Assembly: GCA_963922205.1 (NCBI GenBank)
Contig: CAWUHX010000227.1
Coordinates: 549,193 to 613,192, forward strand
DNA from: Romanomermis culicivorax
Lineage: Eukaryota; Nematoda; Enoplea; Mermithida; Mermithidae
DNA: 64,000 nucleotides
Direction: 5' to 3'
Part shown: one piece after another, positions 48,801-60,217 of the stretch
How positions within the stretch are numbered: position 1 is the stretch's first letter
How the letters are laid out: each line of letters starts with the position of its first letter
Program-made: the position numbers and the translations under genes
The notes under the pieces: model-generated
Seen by the model: the letters and a program-made list of their open reading frames with translations, nothing else
What the model was told of the DNA's origin: nothing
Databases searched by the model: none

Positions 48801-51800
48801 TTCACTTATTCTTAATGTCTTCATTTTTGTAGATTTTTCCTTTTTCTTGATGTTTTGTTTGTTCCAGCATTCTTTTATCTTTTTTTGAAGATTTTTACAC
48901 TTACAACGATGAAAGAATTGTACAAGAATTATACGGGAGACTACGGTTATTTAGAATGACAATTTGTAATGTATTGTATCATGAGGAAAAAAATAGATGA
49001 CAAGAAGGAAGAAAATGAAAGAGAACAGAGACAAAAGATGAAAACGTAAAAACATAGACAAAAGATGAAAACGTAAAAACATAGACAAACGAAAACATAA
49101 GCAATACACACATAAAACGAAAGAAAATATACGGCAAGCAAGGAAAATATGAAGGAAGTGTTATTACAATCTCAATCGCTCGTTTGGAAGTGTCAAATTG
49201 GGAATTTGCTCAATTGGGCATTCGCTAACATGAGAATACCCCATACACTAGTCAACATGATATTCAATCTTCCATAACAACAGGGAGGGTTCGGTCATTT
49301 TCCCGCCGGGTCCTATGAAGCTCGGCCGCCCGGTCGATCATCGCCTGAATGCCCCCCTCATCTAAGCTCAGTTAGGTGTATGATTCAGCCATCTAGGACA
49401 GTACGGCGCCGGCAAGTTCGTTGGCATGTATATAGGTGCGCAAACATAGGGCCGCCACTATTGTATCTTCTTATAACTTGTGCACCCGTAGAATTGATGT
49501 TTCAACCCAAAATCGGTATCACCTATTGCTGTTGTATGCAGCTCTGGTTCCTCTGCATACCGCGAATATCTTTCGCCTTTTACTAAAGATATCCGTGCAG
49601 AGGGGCGCATATGAGTATCCATTAATTTTTTGTTGCCCACTTTATGTTGGTATTATGAGTGGAGTATCGGGGTGTCTGACATATTGTGATGCCTGGAGAA
49701 GTCAGGAAATTTCGATTAGGTTTGTTATCATGTATTTGCTTCTTTGCATGGTAGACCGACTTGGCGTTTTAGAAGTTCCAAACCTCAAAATTTTCCGACG
49801 CTTCGCGCCAGCTTCGATCATTAGGAAGTCTAGCATTATTTTTGGATTGACATTTAATTGTTTCAGGGGATCTATAGTTCTATTTCGCCCCTAACTATTA
49901 ACATTTAACTTTTTCTGAAGGAGTAATTAGGATTTCAACTTTTATGCTGATGTTTGCCAATTTGATTATTGTTATAGCGTTATCAGTGACGAAGATCAAG
50001 AAACATTCTGAAAGCTTACATTTAATTACAATGTCCAGACACTGAGGGCTAGAAAAGCAGTGAGACTTATCGTTCCGATAGAAAAACGGCGCAAGCATAC
50101 TATTCTTATGTGGGACGCTTTGTATGACGTATATTTTTTTTATAAATGACGAAATTAGAACGAATTTCTGAAAGTTCCATGTGATTTAATGTGCACTGCG
50201 AAAATGCGTTTAAAAATGAGAATGATAATATTAATCAGAATCATAGAAAGATAACAAAGGACACAATCAAAAGACATGAAAAAGGGTCAAGCGGTTTACA
50301 AATGAACTTGATACTATACATGGCATATCAGAATTCCATATTTTGCTGTGCATGGTCACAACGGCTAGTGAATTTACATTTTTTCAAAATCGAATTTTTC
50401 TGACAAAGCTTTAAATACTCGATTATTGCTGGCAAAAAGTACATGCTGAAAGTTTTTGTTCAAATAGTGACTGTTTTGCTAATAAAAAAGATTTTCTGTA
50501 CCAATTTCAGTTTCAAATTATTGTGGGATTCAGCGGTCGACTGCATGATAGCGCAGAAATTAAAGAAACAGCAAATGCTTAGAAACATAAAAAGAAATGG
50601 AGAAATTAGGACTCACTCTCCTTTTTTCAAAGGTATCTAGTTTCAGAATAGCGAGTCTTTCAAAATCCGGGAAGTTTATGACATGCTTTGATGAATATTT
50701 TTGTACTTTTTCAATCATTTGGATATTAGCTAGCGAGTGCGATGATCACACAGTTATAATGTATTCGAGTAAAGGTCTCACATATACCTTGCATGGTTAA
50801 GTTTAGTACGAAAATATTATTATCAACAAAACTTCTGAAAGTATTATGAAGTCTAGAATAGGTATTTTCTACTTTTGTACTGACGTTTCATTGAGTTTCA
50901 GATTTTCCGATAACATAACACTCAAATTTTTCATACAATTTTCTGTTATGAGCAGAAGTTCATCATTAATCTTGTATCCATATTTCGGATTATTACTGCC
51001 GAACATACAAGTAATTTGGGGGAAGTGCCATTGGAACCCTCTACCTAGAAATCTTCGGCCATAGAATTTCAGTCATTGGGTGATCCCCCACAAGATATGC
51101 CAATCCTATGGCTAACCATATGGTAGTCAAAGAGACGCAGATACTTTTGGTCAGAAAAATGTCGATTTTAGAATAAAAAATGTCTTGAACAAAAAATTGA
51201 TCAAAACTGTCAAGCTTCTCAGCACATCGCGCCATGAGTACATTTTTTACGGTTTTTAGACAAAAATGACTATTTATTGAACCGTTTTTCGGGTTTTTTC
51301 TTGTGAAAAAATCGATTTTTTCCTTCACGGGTCCTCCTAAAATGTTGGCGAATCGGCGACCCCCGGCTTCAAAAAAGTCGCTTGACCTCCCTGAGACGTC
51401 AGGGCTTCGTTACACGTATGCTTCCCAGCCCAGGTACAGTTAATGACAAATTTAGCTGAAATTCTGCTGACCATATTTAGAGTACGTATGTTTCTCAACA
51501 TTAATGTGTTTCAATAAATGAAAATGTCATTTGTGTAGAGAAGTAATAAAACAATAGGTCATGCGAGTACATTAAGCATATTCATTATTCTAACGTACAC
51601 ATAAACACCAACTGTATATGCTATTTTTGGGTAGGAACGTGTTTTAGAATTTTTTTCTTATTGATGAGAAAATTTGGCTGCTTTTCACATTATCGTGCAA
51701 AAAACAGCTATTCTTAACACAAAGAAGCTGTCAAAGAGTTGAACAGAATTACCGTAAAACCACCTAACTTTGGCCATTTATTAAAGATCAATTTTAAAGC

Positions 51801-54800
51801 ATAATCAACAATAAATTGAAATACTCAGAAAACAATTGCCCAATGGATTCCGAAGTTTTAGTATCGAAAGCAGAGGCACGCGAGGATTTTGACACTGGTG
51901 CAGTGGCAAGCTTGCAAATAATATTACTGATGCTTATCCAACAAACATCTTCTTTTGAAGGCCATGGAAGCGAACGTCAAATGTTCTTCTTTACTGAAAA
52001 CTGCCGGTTTTCCTACAGGATTCATATGTTTCATCTTCATATTATTCTGTAATGTAGCCCGTGGGATTGAATAGACTTGCGAAGCTTCATTAATATTCAT
52101 TTCATCATTACGTATACTATCAGGAGCAGAAGTCAAAGTTTGATTAGAATAAGCTACGTAATTACGTTTTTAGGCATGCTGAAGCTAAGAAAGAACTGTT
52201 GAGCATTAAACCATGCATTTCAAGAGCAGGCCAAAGATAGGTGGAAAGCTGTAATTTTTTGACCTAACATTAGCCAACAAATGCAGTTAAATGAAATTGA
52301 AATGTTTCATCTGATAGCGCATCATTTAAAGTATAAGTTCAAGCAATTAGTTCAATAAAAACCTCATTAGATTCGGTATGCCTGAGGAAGTTTGTAACCT
52401 GAGAGAATGTAACAAAAAACATACCTACGGTAAAAGTCTGATATATCTACTTGAAACATAGGTTGTTGTTGATAAACACATATCACTGTTAGAACAATCG
52501 TTAAGCTTAAAAAACACTTCACGAAAAAATACCCACTGGATCCCGAGTTATGCAATAAAACAAAATACTGAAAAGTGGCTAATGTTAGGTGAAAGGTCAC
52601 AGTAGAAATACTGAAACGAAAAAATGTGGGAGCTGAAATTGACTTGTAGAAGGATAAGCACTGTAATATTTCCAGAACAAGATTATTCAGCTTACAAATT
52701 GCAGAATCGAAATACATATTTTGAAATCAACGTATTAGAATATGGCAGAATTACTTACTGATCGAAGAATCTCAATTTTTGCTTGGTTCCCCGGTTTCTG
52801 AATTTTACTTGCTTTTTTAGTCTAAAATTGATTTGACTTTTATTGTGTCGGCAATATTCAGGAAGAATGGTTGATTTCTAGTTTGTTGGCGGCACTATCC
52901 AGCTGATGGAACAACATTGGCAAATTGCTCAGGTCTCCCTATGGTGCAAACATTTTTACTATTTTATGTAGGAATTATTGATTTTAACTGCAAAATTATG
53001 AAAAAATGACCTGGAAAGTTTGGAAGAAAAATTGCTGGACGCCCTCTGTTGTACCCCTTGTCCTCGTAGTTCAGTTACGTGTGTAATTTAGCTTGTGCTA
53101 CAATTACGGAAAATAATCAAAAGTCGCCTTTACATAAGATAATGTATTGTTTTAGCACCGACATTAAAAAATAGTTATCATCTCGAATGTTCGTGGTGAA
53201 ATTTTAATCAACTCAGTTAATTTAATTATCTGAGGTAATTAATGTTGAAGTCTGAAACCAGAAAAAATTCATTTTACCGGTTTCTGCAATGCCATGTAAT
53301 ACAAGTTTTCATAATGCTCCCTGAAATGCAGTTCTTTGGTACGTACGCAAACGCAGCACCGTCACTATTATCTTTTCACAACTTATGCACCCGTAGAATT
53401 GATGTTTCAAAGTTAAATACGTATCCCGCTTTGCTTATTTAATGCAGCTCTGGTTCCTCTGCATACCGCGAATATCTTTCGCCTTTTACTAAAGATATCC
53501 GTGCAGAGGGGCGCTTATGAGTATCTATTAATTTTTCGTTGCCCGTTTCATGCGGGTATTATGAGCGCATCTGTCTGTCGAGTTGTAATCTAGAAATGTG
53601 ACACGGCGTTTTTTTGTGCACTGACATTTGTGCCAATCGCACAAAAAAATTTTTTCTACTAGAAACATACTGAAAACTGCGGAAAATTTTTAGACCAAAA
53701 TTTTGATACGTTTAACGCATTAATTTTTTGTAAAAATCGTGCCCAACTTATTTTTCAGCTAACCATGTCAGTGAGATAAGAAAAAATTGTGCAAGTAGTT
53801 CACGACGACTAAGAAAGAAATGGAATGTTGAGAGAATTTAAATAACTCTAGAATTGTTCAGGAAGTTCACATTGATTCAATTTTCGACTACGAATATAAA
53901 TAGGATATATTTAATAACAATGTAAAGACTAGAGAAAATAAAATCGAAAATTGAGTAAATCTTCGGTTGAAACATTGTAACATTACCAACGATGTCGATT
54001 TTTCTATTTGAATCAATCAAACACAAAGAAGTAAGAATTTTAGTTTCAAATCCGAAACTGACAGAATTAACAGAGAATATTCAGAATTTCTTTTCATTCA
54101 TCAGTCATTGACAGCCTATAAACTTTGCCGCAACGATATTTATACACTGTTCGAAGAGAACTCGTTCGCGTTCGGGTCAAATACGAGTAGATAAAATTAT
54201 ATTCATTGACTGCGTCGAAAATTTTTTGCATTTTCGGTACCTAAATCGTCTAAAAATCAAGGAAATTTAATGTTTGAACAGCCAAAAATTTTGTGCCAAT
54301 TGGCACAAACGCTCGAAATTTTTTGTGCCATTCCAAATTTTTTGTGCCAAAACCATGTTTGGGCCCAAAAAAGACACTGATGTGACGCTTACCCTAAATT
54401 GTAAAGCTGCATTTACTGCAAGTATGTTTTAAATGAATTTTTCTTACAATTTAAGAATATTTTCAGGTTAGTCGTCCGAGCAAGCAATTTTTGCGGGTTA
54501 TGCAAAATAAGCCGGTTTTATTATTGGAAGCCTTAAATCCTCACTTGTTCAATTACCTCAAAGAAATTCGCACAATTAAGGTAATTTAATGTATTATTAT
54601 ACATCCGTGACGGATGCAGAAAACTGATGAAAGTAAGTTCAATACGGATAAAGTTAGTAAGCTTGTTGATGTAATCAATAGAAAAAATTTTGGTTTACGA
54701 CCGGTGAGAAACAACCTGATAAGTTCCCTCGATAACCTGATCAGATCGTCAAAAATTCTTAAGAAGTGCATCAAGTTATCGAAACAGTTCTATCTGGATC

Positions 54801-56617
54801 AAAAGTATGTAAGATGTTGTCTTGTTTCTATGATTTTGGCCTTCTCGTTTTCATAAAGAAATTTCGCGTTTTCCATAAAGTTTTAATCTCCTTTAAAATT
54901 ACGGGCCAATATTAACCTTTTTCCGATTGCTATTTCAGCGGAAATGGGTTATAGTATATGTGATTTAAGCTTTAGTTTACTAGTACGACGCGCTAAATGA
55001 TCTTTCGGAGATATATTCTGATAGTCCGTTATGAACTGAAATAGTAAGTGAATCAATGCCTCTACCAAAAAATAAAATTTTTGATTCAAAATAGAAAGTA
55101 ATGATTAATTTTGTAACCGAAATCGAATTTTAACATTTTTATCTATGCTATCTGAGTTTCTTAAAATATTATTCCTTAAATTTGATTTGATCGAGACAGA
55201 ACAGCAGAAAGTCGTTGCATCATCCATTCGTAACACATATTTTGCCACCATTTCGGCTCTTGTTGCAAAAATTTGAAATTTCAACTCAGGAATCGACAAA
55301 TTGACTTTTTATTTAAAATTATCTGAAGAATTAACTGCACAGTACCGAAACTTATTATTTTCATTTTAGGCTTGATGAAAACGAAATTTCTAATTGCATT
55401 CAAGGTCGTCTTTTGCAGGCTCTCCGACAGGAATTATTGCTCATGAAACCGTATCTTTTGAATTGTCACGATGCGGCTCAACTTCGGCTGTTCTCCTTGC
55501 TCGTTGATCATCCGCACTTTTGGGATTCAGCCGACGCCTACTCTTTACAAGATTTGATTGATTTGAATAGTGGGAAATTAGAAATTCGACTTAGATCTGT
55601 CGTACAAACGTACGCTAAGCACATTCGTCAGGAATGCGAGGTAAAGCTTTATGTTTGATCATTAATAAAGTATATAATTGACAAAAATAGTGAGAATTCG
55701 AATGAATTCGAAAGATGCGTCAAATTTCTTTCTTTACACTGTTTCTCCTAAAGTGCGCCTGAAAGCGAAAACGGAAAGTGATGCATATTTTTCTAATCTT
55801 ATGCATTACTATTTCTCAAATATACCTGCAAATTTGCGATACAATTCAACAAATCTTTGCAGTTTTTTGAAGGCAGTACTTATTTTTGTCATTTTCAATT
55901 TATAAGCATTTTATAAAAATGGTTATATTGTCGAGAAATGCACTGATTTTTTCACGTTTGTTGAAGGCATGCCGCGGCAATGGATATTTATGCGAGTTTT
56001 GCAATCAAAACGAAATTTTATTCCCTTTCGACGATTACGTGGTCACTTGTAGAAAGTGCCGTGCTGTGTATCATAGGTAAATATCTATGTTGAAATCGAG
56101 GCCAGTCATTGCTTGCAAGTTTTCGTCGGTACCAAAATTTTCCTTAGTTCTTCCGAAGAATACGAGTGAATAGAAAGTAGTATCTCATATTTTTACGATT
56201 TTCTGCTCAACCATACATATGTAGCATAAGCTGAAAATTTGTTAGATTACTTAACCGACGTTTAGTAATTTTGAGTGGAAAATTCTCTAACGACGATGCT
56301 ATTTTTGTGATTTTGCAGTTTAAAAACATGAAAAAACACACTGTGGATCATTGAGCTCATGAAATTTTCACATCATGGTTGATGTGGCGGAAAATATTTT
56401 ACTACCTGTGTACGCAGTAATTTTTGTAAAATTGTATAATCGAATGGAAAAACGGGAAAGTATTGATTTTTATTATTCCAGTTGTATGCCAGGGGTTAGA
56501 ATCATGTTTATGCCGGTGTCTACTTACTGTTTTTCCAGAATATGCCACGAAAAACACGATGGCCAGTGCCCCCGTTGTTTCAGGAGGAATGAAAGAACTT
56601 CCGTCGATGTTGTATGA
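45862..56617 (+). CDS. DEF8: DEF8 homologue (C1 and Rubicon-homology zinc protein), 8 exons
   Basis: Exons 45862-46044, 46274-46492, 46555-46657, 46839-46972, 54467-54580, 55419-55640, 55967-56076 and 56539-56617 join in phase to 387 residues. Order: N-terminal helix (ELELSIDSCKELIL ... LIELRKNLHEL); C1-type finger with H..C..CDKC..CKYC..CHPKC..C; 'YELTICPEKGL'; then the Rubicon-homology region: CADC, CDYDGRYYCPVCHWGD, TAVIPARVIRNWDF, 'LRQELLLMKPYLLNC', 'YAKHIRQECE', CEFC ... LFPFDD, CRKCRAVYHRICHEK, CPRC. All expected zinc ligands appear present. In mammals DEF8 links Rab7/PLEKHM1 to lysosome positioning. Intron 4 is 7.5 kb and contains two U5 snRNA genes and several mobile elements. Probably co-transcribed with AGGF1. 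Confidence 0.95.
47550..47754. mobile_element. MITE family B, copy 5 (degraded)
   Basis: Only the right part is clear: 'AAAAATTATCATTTTCTACC' and the end TTAACATGTATG. In DEF8 intron 4. Confidence 0.5.
48243..49245. mobile_element. Long inverted-repeat element with a pyrimidine-rich core
   Basis: About 310-bp arms, 48243-48565 and 48945-49245, are inverted copies (CCAAACGAGCGAT ... CAATACATTACAA on the left, complement on the right), separated by about 380 bp of T/C-rich DNA. The left arm reads T-rich, the right arm A-rich. A 25-bp unit (CATAGACAAAAGATGAAAACG) is repeated in tandem at 49034-49090. A foldback element; transcribed as part of the DEF8 pre-mRNA it could form a long hairpin. The 195-codon frame at 48301-48888 is a low-complexity artefact. 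Confidence 0.75.
49471..49505 (+). promoter_or_regulatory. Proximal sequence element-like block upstream of U5 copy 1
   Basis: ACTTGTGCACCCGTAGAATTGATGTTTCAA is conserved at nearly the same distance (35-68 bp) before both U5 copies, while the DNA between it and the RNA start has diverged. That is how an snRNA PSE would behave. Confidence 0.65.
49539..49652 (+). ncRNA. U5 spliceosomal snRNA, copy 1
   Basis: The invariant loop I CGCCTTTTACT (49574-49584) sits on a perfect ATATCTTT/AAAGATAT stem. The basal stem CCTCTGCA/TGCAGAGG is also perfect. The Sm site AATTTTTTG (49624-49632) is followed by a weak 3' hairpin with one mismatch. U5 loop I holds exon ends together during splicing. Same strand as its host gene DEF8, in intron 4; its own PSE-like block suggests independent transcription. 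Ends estimated from the fold. Confidence 0.93.
51004..51420. mobile_element. MITE family B, copy 6
   Basis: CATACAAGTAATTTGG to CGTTACACGTATG, inverted relative to copy 1, interior 'CCATAGAATTTCAGTCATTGGG' degraded from the GGCTAGCCATTGGG block. DEF8 intron 4. Confidence 0.75.
51924..52136 (-). pseudogene. Transposase fragment with pipsqueak-type HTH
   Basis: The minus-strand frame contains 'EASQVYSIPRATLQNNMK' followed by 'GKPAVFSKEEHLTF', the pattern of the N-terminal helix-turn-helix of pogo/Tigger-like DDE transposases (NIPRSTL ... GRPxxxxxEEE). No DDE domain is visible downstream, and the frame ends at 51924. A relic in DEF8 intron 4. Confidence 0.65.
53378..53410 (+). promoter_or_regulatory. 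Proximal sequence element-like block upstream of U5 copy 2
   Basis: ACTTATGCACCCGTAGAATTGATGTTTCAA, differing at one base from the block before U5 copy 1 and equally spaced from the RNA start. Confidence 0.65.
53445..53558 (+). ncRNA. U5 spliceosomal snRNA, copy 2
   Basis: Same length (114 nt) and the same loop I (53480-53490) and stems as copy 1. Sm site AATTTTTCG (53530-53538). The 3' hairpin GCCCG/CGGGT is perfectly paired, better than in copy 1. Both copies lie 3.9 kb apart in DEF8 intron 4 on the host strand. Confidence 0.93.
53606..54386. mobile_element. Repeat family E, short copy
   Basis: GTTTTTTTGTGCACTGACATTT at the left and CCCAAAAAAGACACTGATG at the right; the right half is shared with 26526-27838. 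About 0.5 kb shorter than that copy. It ends about 80 bp before DEF8 exon 5. Confidence 0.65.
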
Positions 56618-57181
56618 AGCGGCTGGCTGCTACATAAATGTGCGGATATTTATTCGTTGTTTCATGTACTGTATTTTATATGCTATACTGTAACTTTTCG
56701 ATATCTCCTGCCTTTCTTGGTCACAATTGGATAGATATAGTTTGTTTTTTATAGAATTCTTTTTAAACTGAAAAAGAACAAAAATCGACAATGTCGTCGA
56801 AATTGAGTGCACAAAGCTTTCACATTAGGAATTTTCATTCAAAAAATTGTTGAAGGTTGATTGAATAAGCTCACAAGTTTGCAGTCTCACGTGACGAATG
56901 GTTTAGCAGAAAATTGTAAAAAACTAGAAAAGTACTAGCTTTCCACGCTTATAACTCAGAATCGTTGCAACATAAACAGACTATAGGTATCCAACATTTG
57001 ATCTTGAGCTGATATTGCGCGTACGTTGCGTTGGATGTTTGTGAACAGGTTTGTAATTACAAAATTGTTACGGTACACGTGTACTTATCTACTGTACATC
57101 CAATCGAACGAGATGAAAATAAGTTACTTTGGTTCTCAAAAATTTTAGTGTTTTTCAGACCAGCTTGCCATAATTTTTGGT

Positions 57182-57342
57182 CATACCTTTACTTGGGGGA
57201 ACCCCCCCAACTTGGCCAACCATATATCCCACCCCCCCCCCAGTTTGGAAAAAATTAAAAATTTCTGCAAAAAAGTGTATGTTTTTTTGGGAAAAATTTC
57301 GATCCCCCAAATTTCGGATTTACCCCCCCCCCCCCACTGTTT
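57182..57342. mobile_element. MITE family A, truncated copy
   Basis: Left end CATACCTTTACTTGG intact, family interior present, right terminus replaced by T-rich sequence. Another 3' stub ending TTACAGGTATG lies at about 58330-58368. Confidence 0.75.
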
Positions 57343-58461
57343 TTTTTTCCCCAAATCGTGCTTTTTCGAGAAAAAAAATTTTGGGCTCTTTCCCCATTTG
57401 GGGAAGAAAATTTTGGGGATCGGATACAGAAAAGATGCAATTTGGTGCATTTTAGAATGTCATAATCTCAAAATTTTCCGGCGCTTCGCGCCGTTTATTA
57501 CTTTAATAATCTTTATTATGCATTACTTAGCTCAGGCGCGGCTTTTAGCACGTCTACCTTCATTTATCATATAATCTATAATAGTTTTCATCATCTTGAA
57601 CATATTATCTCATGTTTTCATTGGTAATCTTCAATATTTTATCATGATATCTAATGAAGATTCGCATTTTTTCCTTTTGAGAAAGATCAGTACGTCAAGT
57701 CTCTAAGCTTTTTCATGCGATTATTTCTTTTCTAACGTAAAATCAATTCAAACGCTTCATGGAAATATCTCTCGGAAATTTATACCCTGCATACTCATAT
57801 ATTTTCGACCAAGCATGAGATTTTTACAAATAAATTATACTGGTTTTAAAATTTTTCAAGTAAAATTCTAGAAATTACGACTTTTGAACAAAAAATTCAA
57901 ATCTAATTCTTGAAATAAATGATCGGAAAATTGATTTTCCAGCGTCGCAGAATATCAATACCAAAAAAATTTTTCCGGCGCTACGCGCCGGAAAGATTAA
58001 CATCCATTTTGAGTTCTCACTTGTCAACTTAGAGAACCTAACCATCGATTTCTCATGTAATTCTCAAAGTCATTATGCTTTTGGATAGTTTGCTTGAAAA
58101 TTTGTTCCAATGCTTGTAGATTAAACTTTGAACTCGAAAATTTCAATTTTTTCCTCAATTTTAATGAATTAACGGGTCTAAAAACACCAGAAGGCTTTAA
58201 AAAGCTCAAAAACACCTAAATAAAGCGTCTGTGAGCATTTTTAAGCGAAAAAAACGAGTTCGGGAAAATGGGGAAAAAAATTTTGACCCCTTTCCCCATT
58301 TGGGGAAAAGGCCCGGGGAAAAAAAACAGTGCCCCCCCCCCCAACTGGTCGAAGGTTTTACAGGTATGTTTTTGGTTGCTGATTTTAAAATTCATCATTT
58401 CACGTAATTTATCAGGAAACTATCAGAAGCTAGTTTTCTTGCTTATTTCATTCAAGTTGCG

Positions 58462-58607
58462 CATACCTGTCTGTAAGATGTTCGACCAGTTGGGGCGGGT
58501 CGTCGAAAAAAGTTGAAATTTTTCCCCAAAAAAGGCACTTTTTTCCAATTTTGTCGAGTCTGAGGCGTTGGGTATATGATTGGCCAAGTTCCCCAATTAC
58601 AGGTATG
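58462..58607. mobile_element. MITE family A, short inverted copy with target duplication
   Basis: 146 bp, CATACCTGTCTGTAAG to AATTACAGGTATG; flanks AAGTTGCG and AATTTGCG agree at seven of eight positions. Internally deleted. Confidence 0.8.
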
Positions 58608-58997
58608 AATTTGCGTCAATTTTAGGCTTTTAAAACCTGATTTCCTGAGATTTGAAAAAGAAAATGAAAAGGCTAATAATAACAGTAATTTATTTGGCGC
58701 GTTGCGTAAAAAAATTTCGAATCGGAGACCTCTGATGTTGGAAATTTATTTTGTCAGCTCAATTTTCTGCAACTATCGATCGATCCATACCCGCATCCAG
58801 GATTTTCAAAAAAAGGGGGGATTTTCAAAAATTTTTTAGAATTTACTGAATAAAAAGAAAAACAAAACCATTTAAAGACGACTAATTTTCAGTTAGTTTA
58901 TATGTGCCTGGATTAGTGGCTAAATTGTATGTTTGATTTGACGGAAAGTATGTAAATATAATAATTTAATTTGGGAATTGTAATGTTATAAGTACAA

Positions 58998-59236
58998 CAT
59001 ACCTGTATTTGGGGGGGGGGGGTTGGGGGGACCCCCCCCCAACTTGGCCAACCCAGTACCCAAAATCATTCCCCCCCAACCCCCCCCCCCCCCCCAGTTG
59101 GGAAAAAATTAAAAAAATTTGCCAAAAAGTGTATGTTTTTGGCCTTTTTTGGGAAAAATTTCTACTTTTTGCTACCCCCCACCAAAATTTCGGATTTACC
59201 CCCCCCCCCCAACTGGTTGGAGGTCTTACAGGTATG
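58998..59236. mobile_element. MITE family A, near-intact copy, perfect 8-bp duplication
   Basis: 239 bp, flanked by AAGTACAA on both sides (58990-58997, 59237-59244). Very like the copy at 24098. Confidence 0.93.
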
Positions 59237-59456
59237 AAGTACAATGATATTGCTGAAAATTTTTTTTCTACAAGAAATTTAGGGGGGAATTCCCCCCTGT
59301 AAATACGGACCTGGAACGATTGTGATCTTCTAGCACTTCTATTTGATTCAGGTGATAGTTGAATATACTTTGTACCGGAACAGAAAAATCTCTAAAAGTA
59401 CTCCACATCGGAAAAAGCAAAAAAAGATTTTCAGCATCCTTTCTCCGAGTCCGACT

Positions 59457-59669
59457 CATACCTGTACTTGGGGGGGGGACCCCCCCCCCAACTTGGCCAA
59501 CCATTTACCCACCACCCCCCAGTTTAGAAAAAATTGAAAAAATTTGCAAAAAAGTGTATGTTTTTTGGCCTTTCTTGGGAAAGATTTCGACTTTTTTCGA
59601 CCTCCTCCCCCAAATTTCGGATTTACCTACCACCCCCCTCCCCAAGTGGTCGGAGGCCTTACAGGTATG
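59457..59669. mobile_element. MITE family A copy with 8-bp duplication
   Basis: 213 bp, flanks GTCCGACT and GTCCGACC (one mismatch). CATACCTGTACTTGG to CTTACAGGTATG. Confidence 0.9.
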
Positions 59670-60217
59670 GTCCGACCAGAAAGTCTAAGTTTCGAGTGAT
59701 AATGTTCAGTCACAGCAGTCAGTCAGACGCTTAATCCGATTCACGCCAAATAAGAAGACCTATGTTGGAAAGTCAACTTACTATTATATCGGCATTAGAA
59801 ATTTTTTGGCTACAGTAAACCATGATACTGAAATTAAAAAACGCGAGTGATATTCAAATATCGCAATGCTTTGTTGAAGACGTTAGATAATTATTCAAGA
59901 TTGTACGCTGGAACTGACAGCTATTTTGCTGAGATATTTGTAGTTAACCGAAATATCTTTCATTTCGTTATTACTGTAGCAATGTTTTAACGAATTTTAA
60001 TATCTCCGCTAATGTGCTCGCCGTTTTAAACATTTTTTCGCAATTTTCGTCAAGTCGTTTTTCGCTCGAAAATATCGACAGATGCTTTATTTATATTTTT
60101 GAGCTTGTTTAAATAATCTAGACCCAATAATTTATTCCTTATGATAATATATCGAAAAAGATTATTCTAAAATGATATAAGCATTGAAAAGTGCGGTATT
60201 TTATCTCCGATCCGAAT

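Noticed and set aside
48301-48888. 195-codon Phe/Leu/Ser-rich open frame that looks like a membrane protein
   Set aside because: It is a by-product of the T/C-rich left arm and core of a foldback element; composition alone explains it.
54614-54856. Open frame in a DEF8 intron with plausible residues (DKVSKLVDVINRKN)
   Set aside because: DEF8 exons 54467-54580 and 55419-55640 join in phase with conserved family residues directly across it, so it is not needed and matches nothing in the family.
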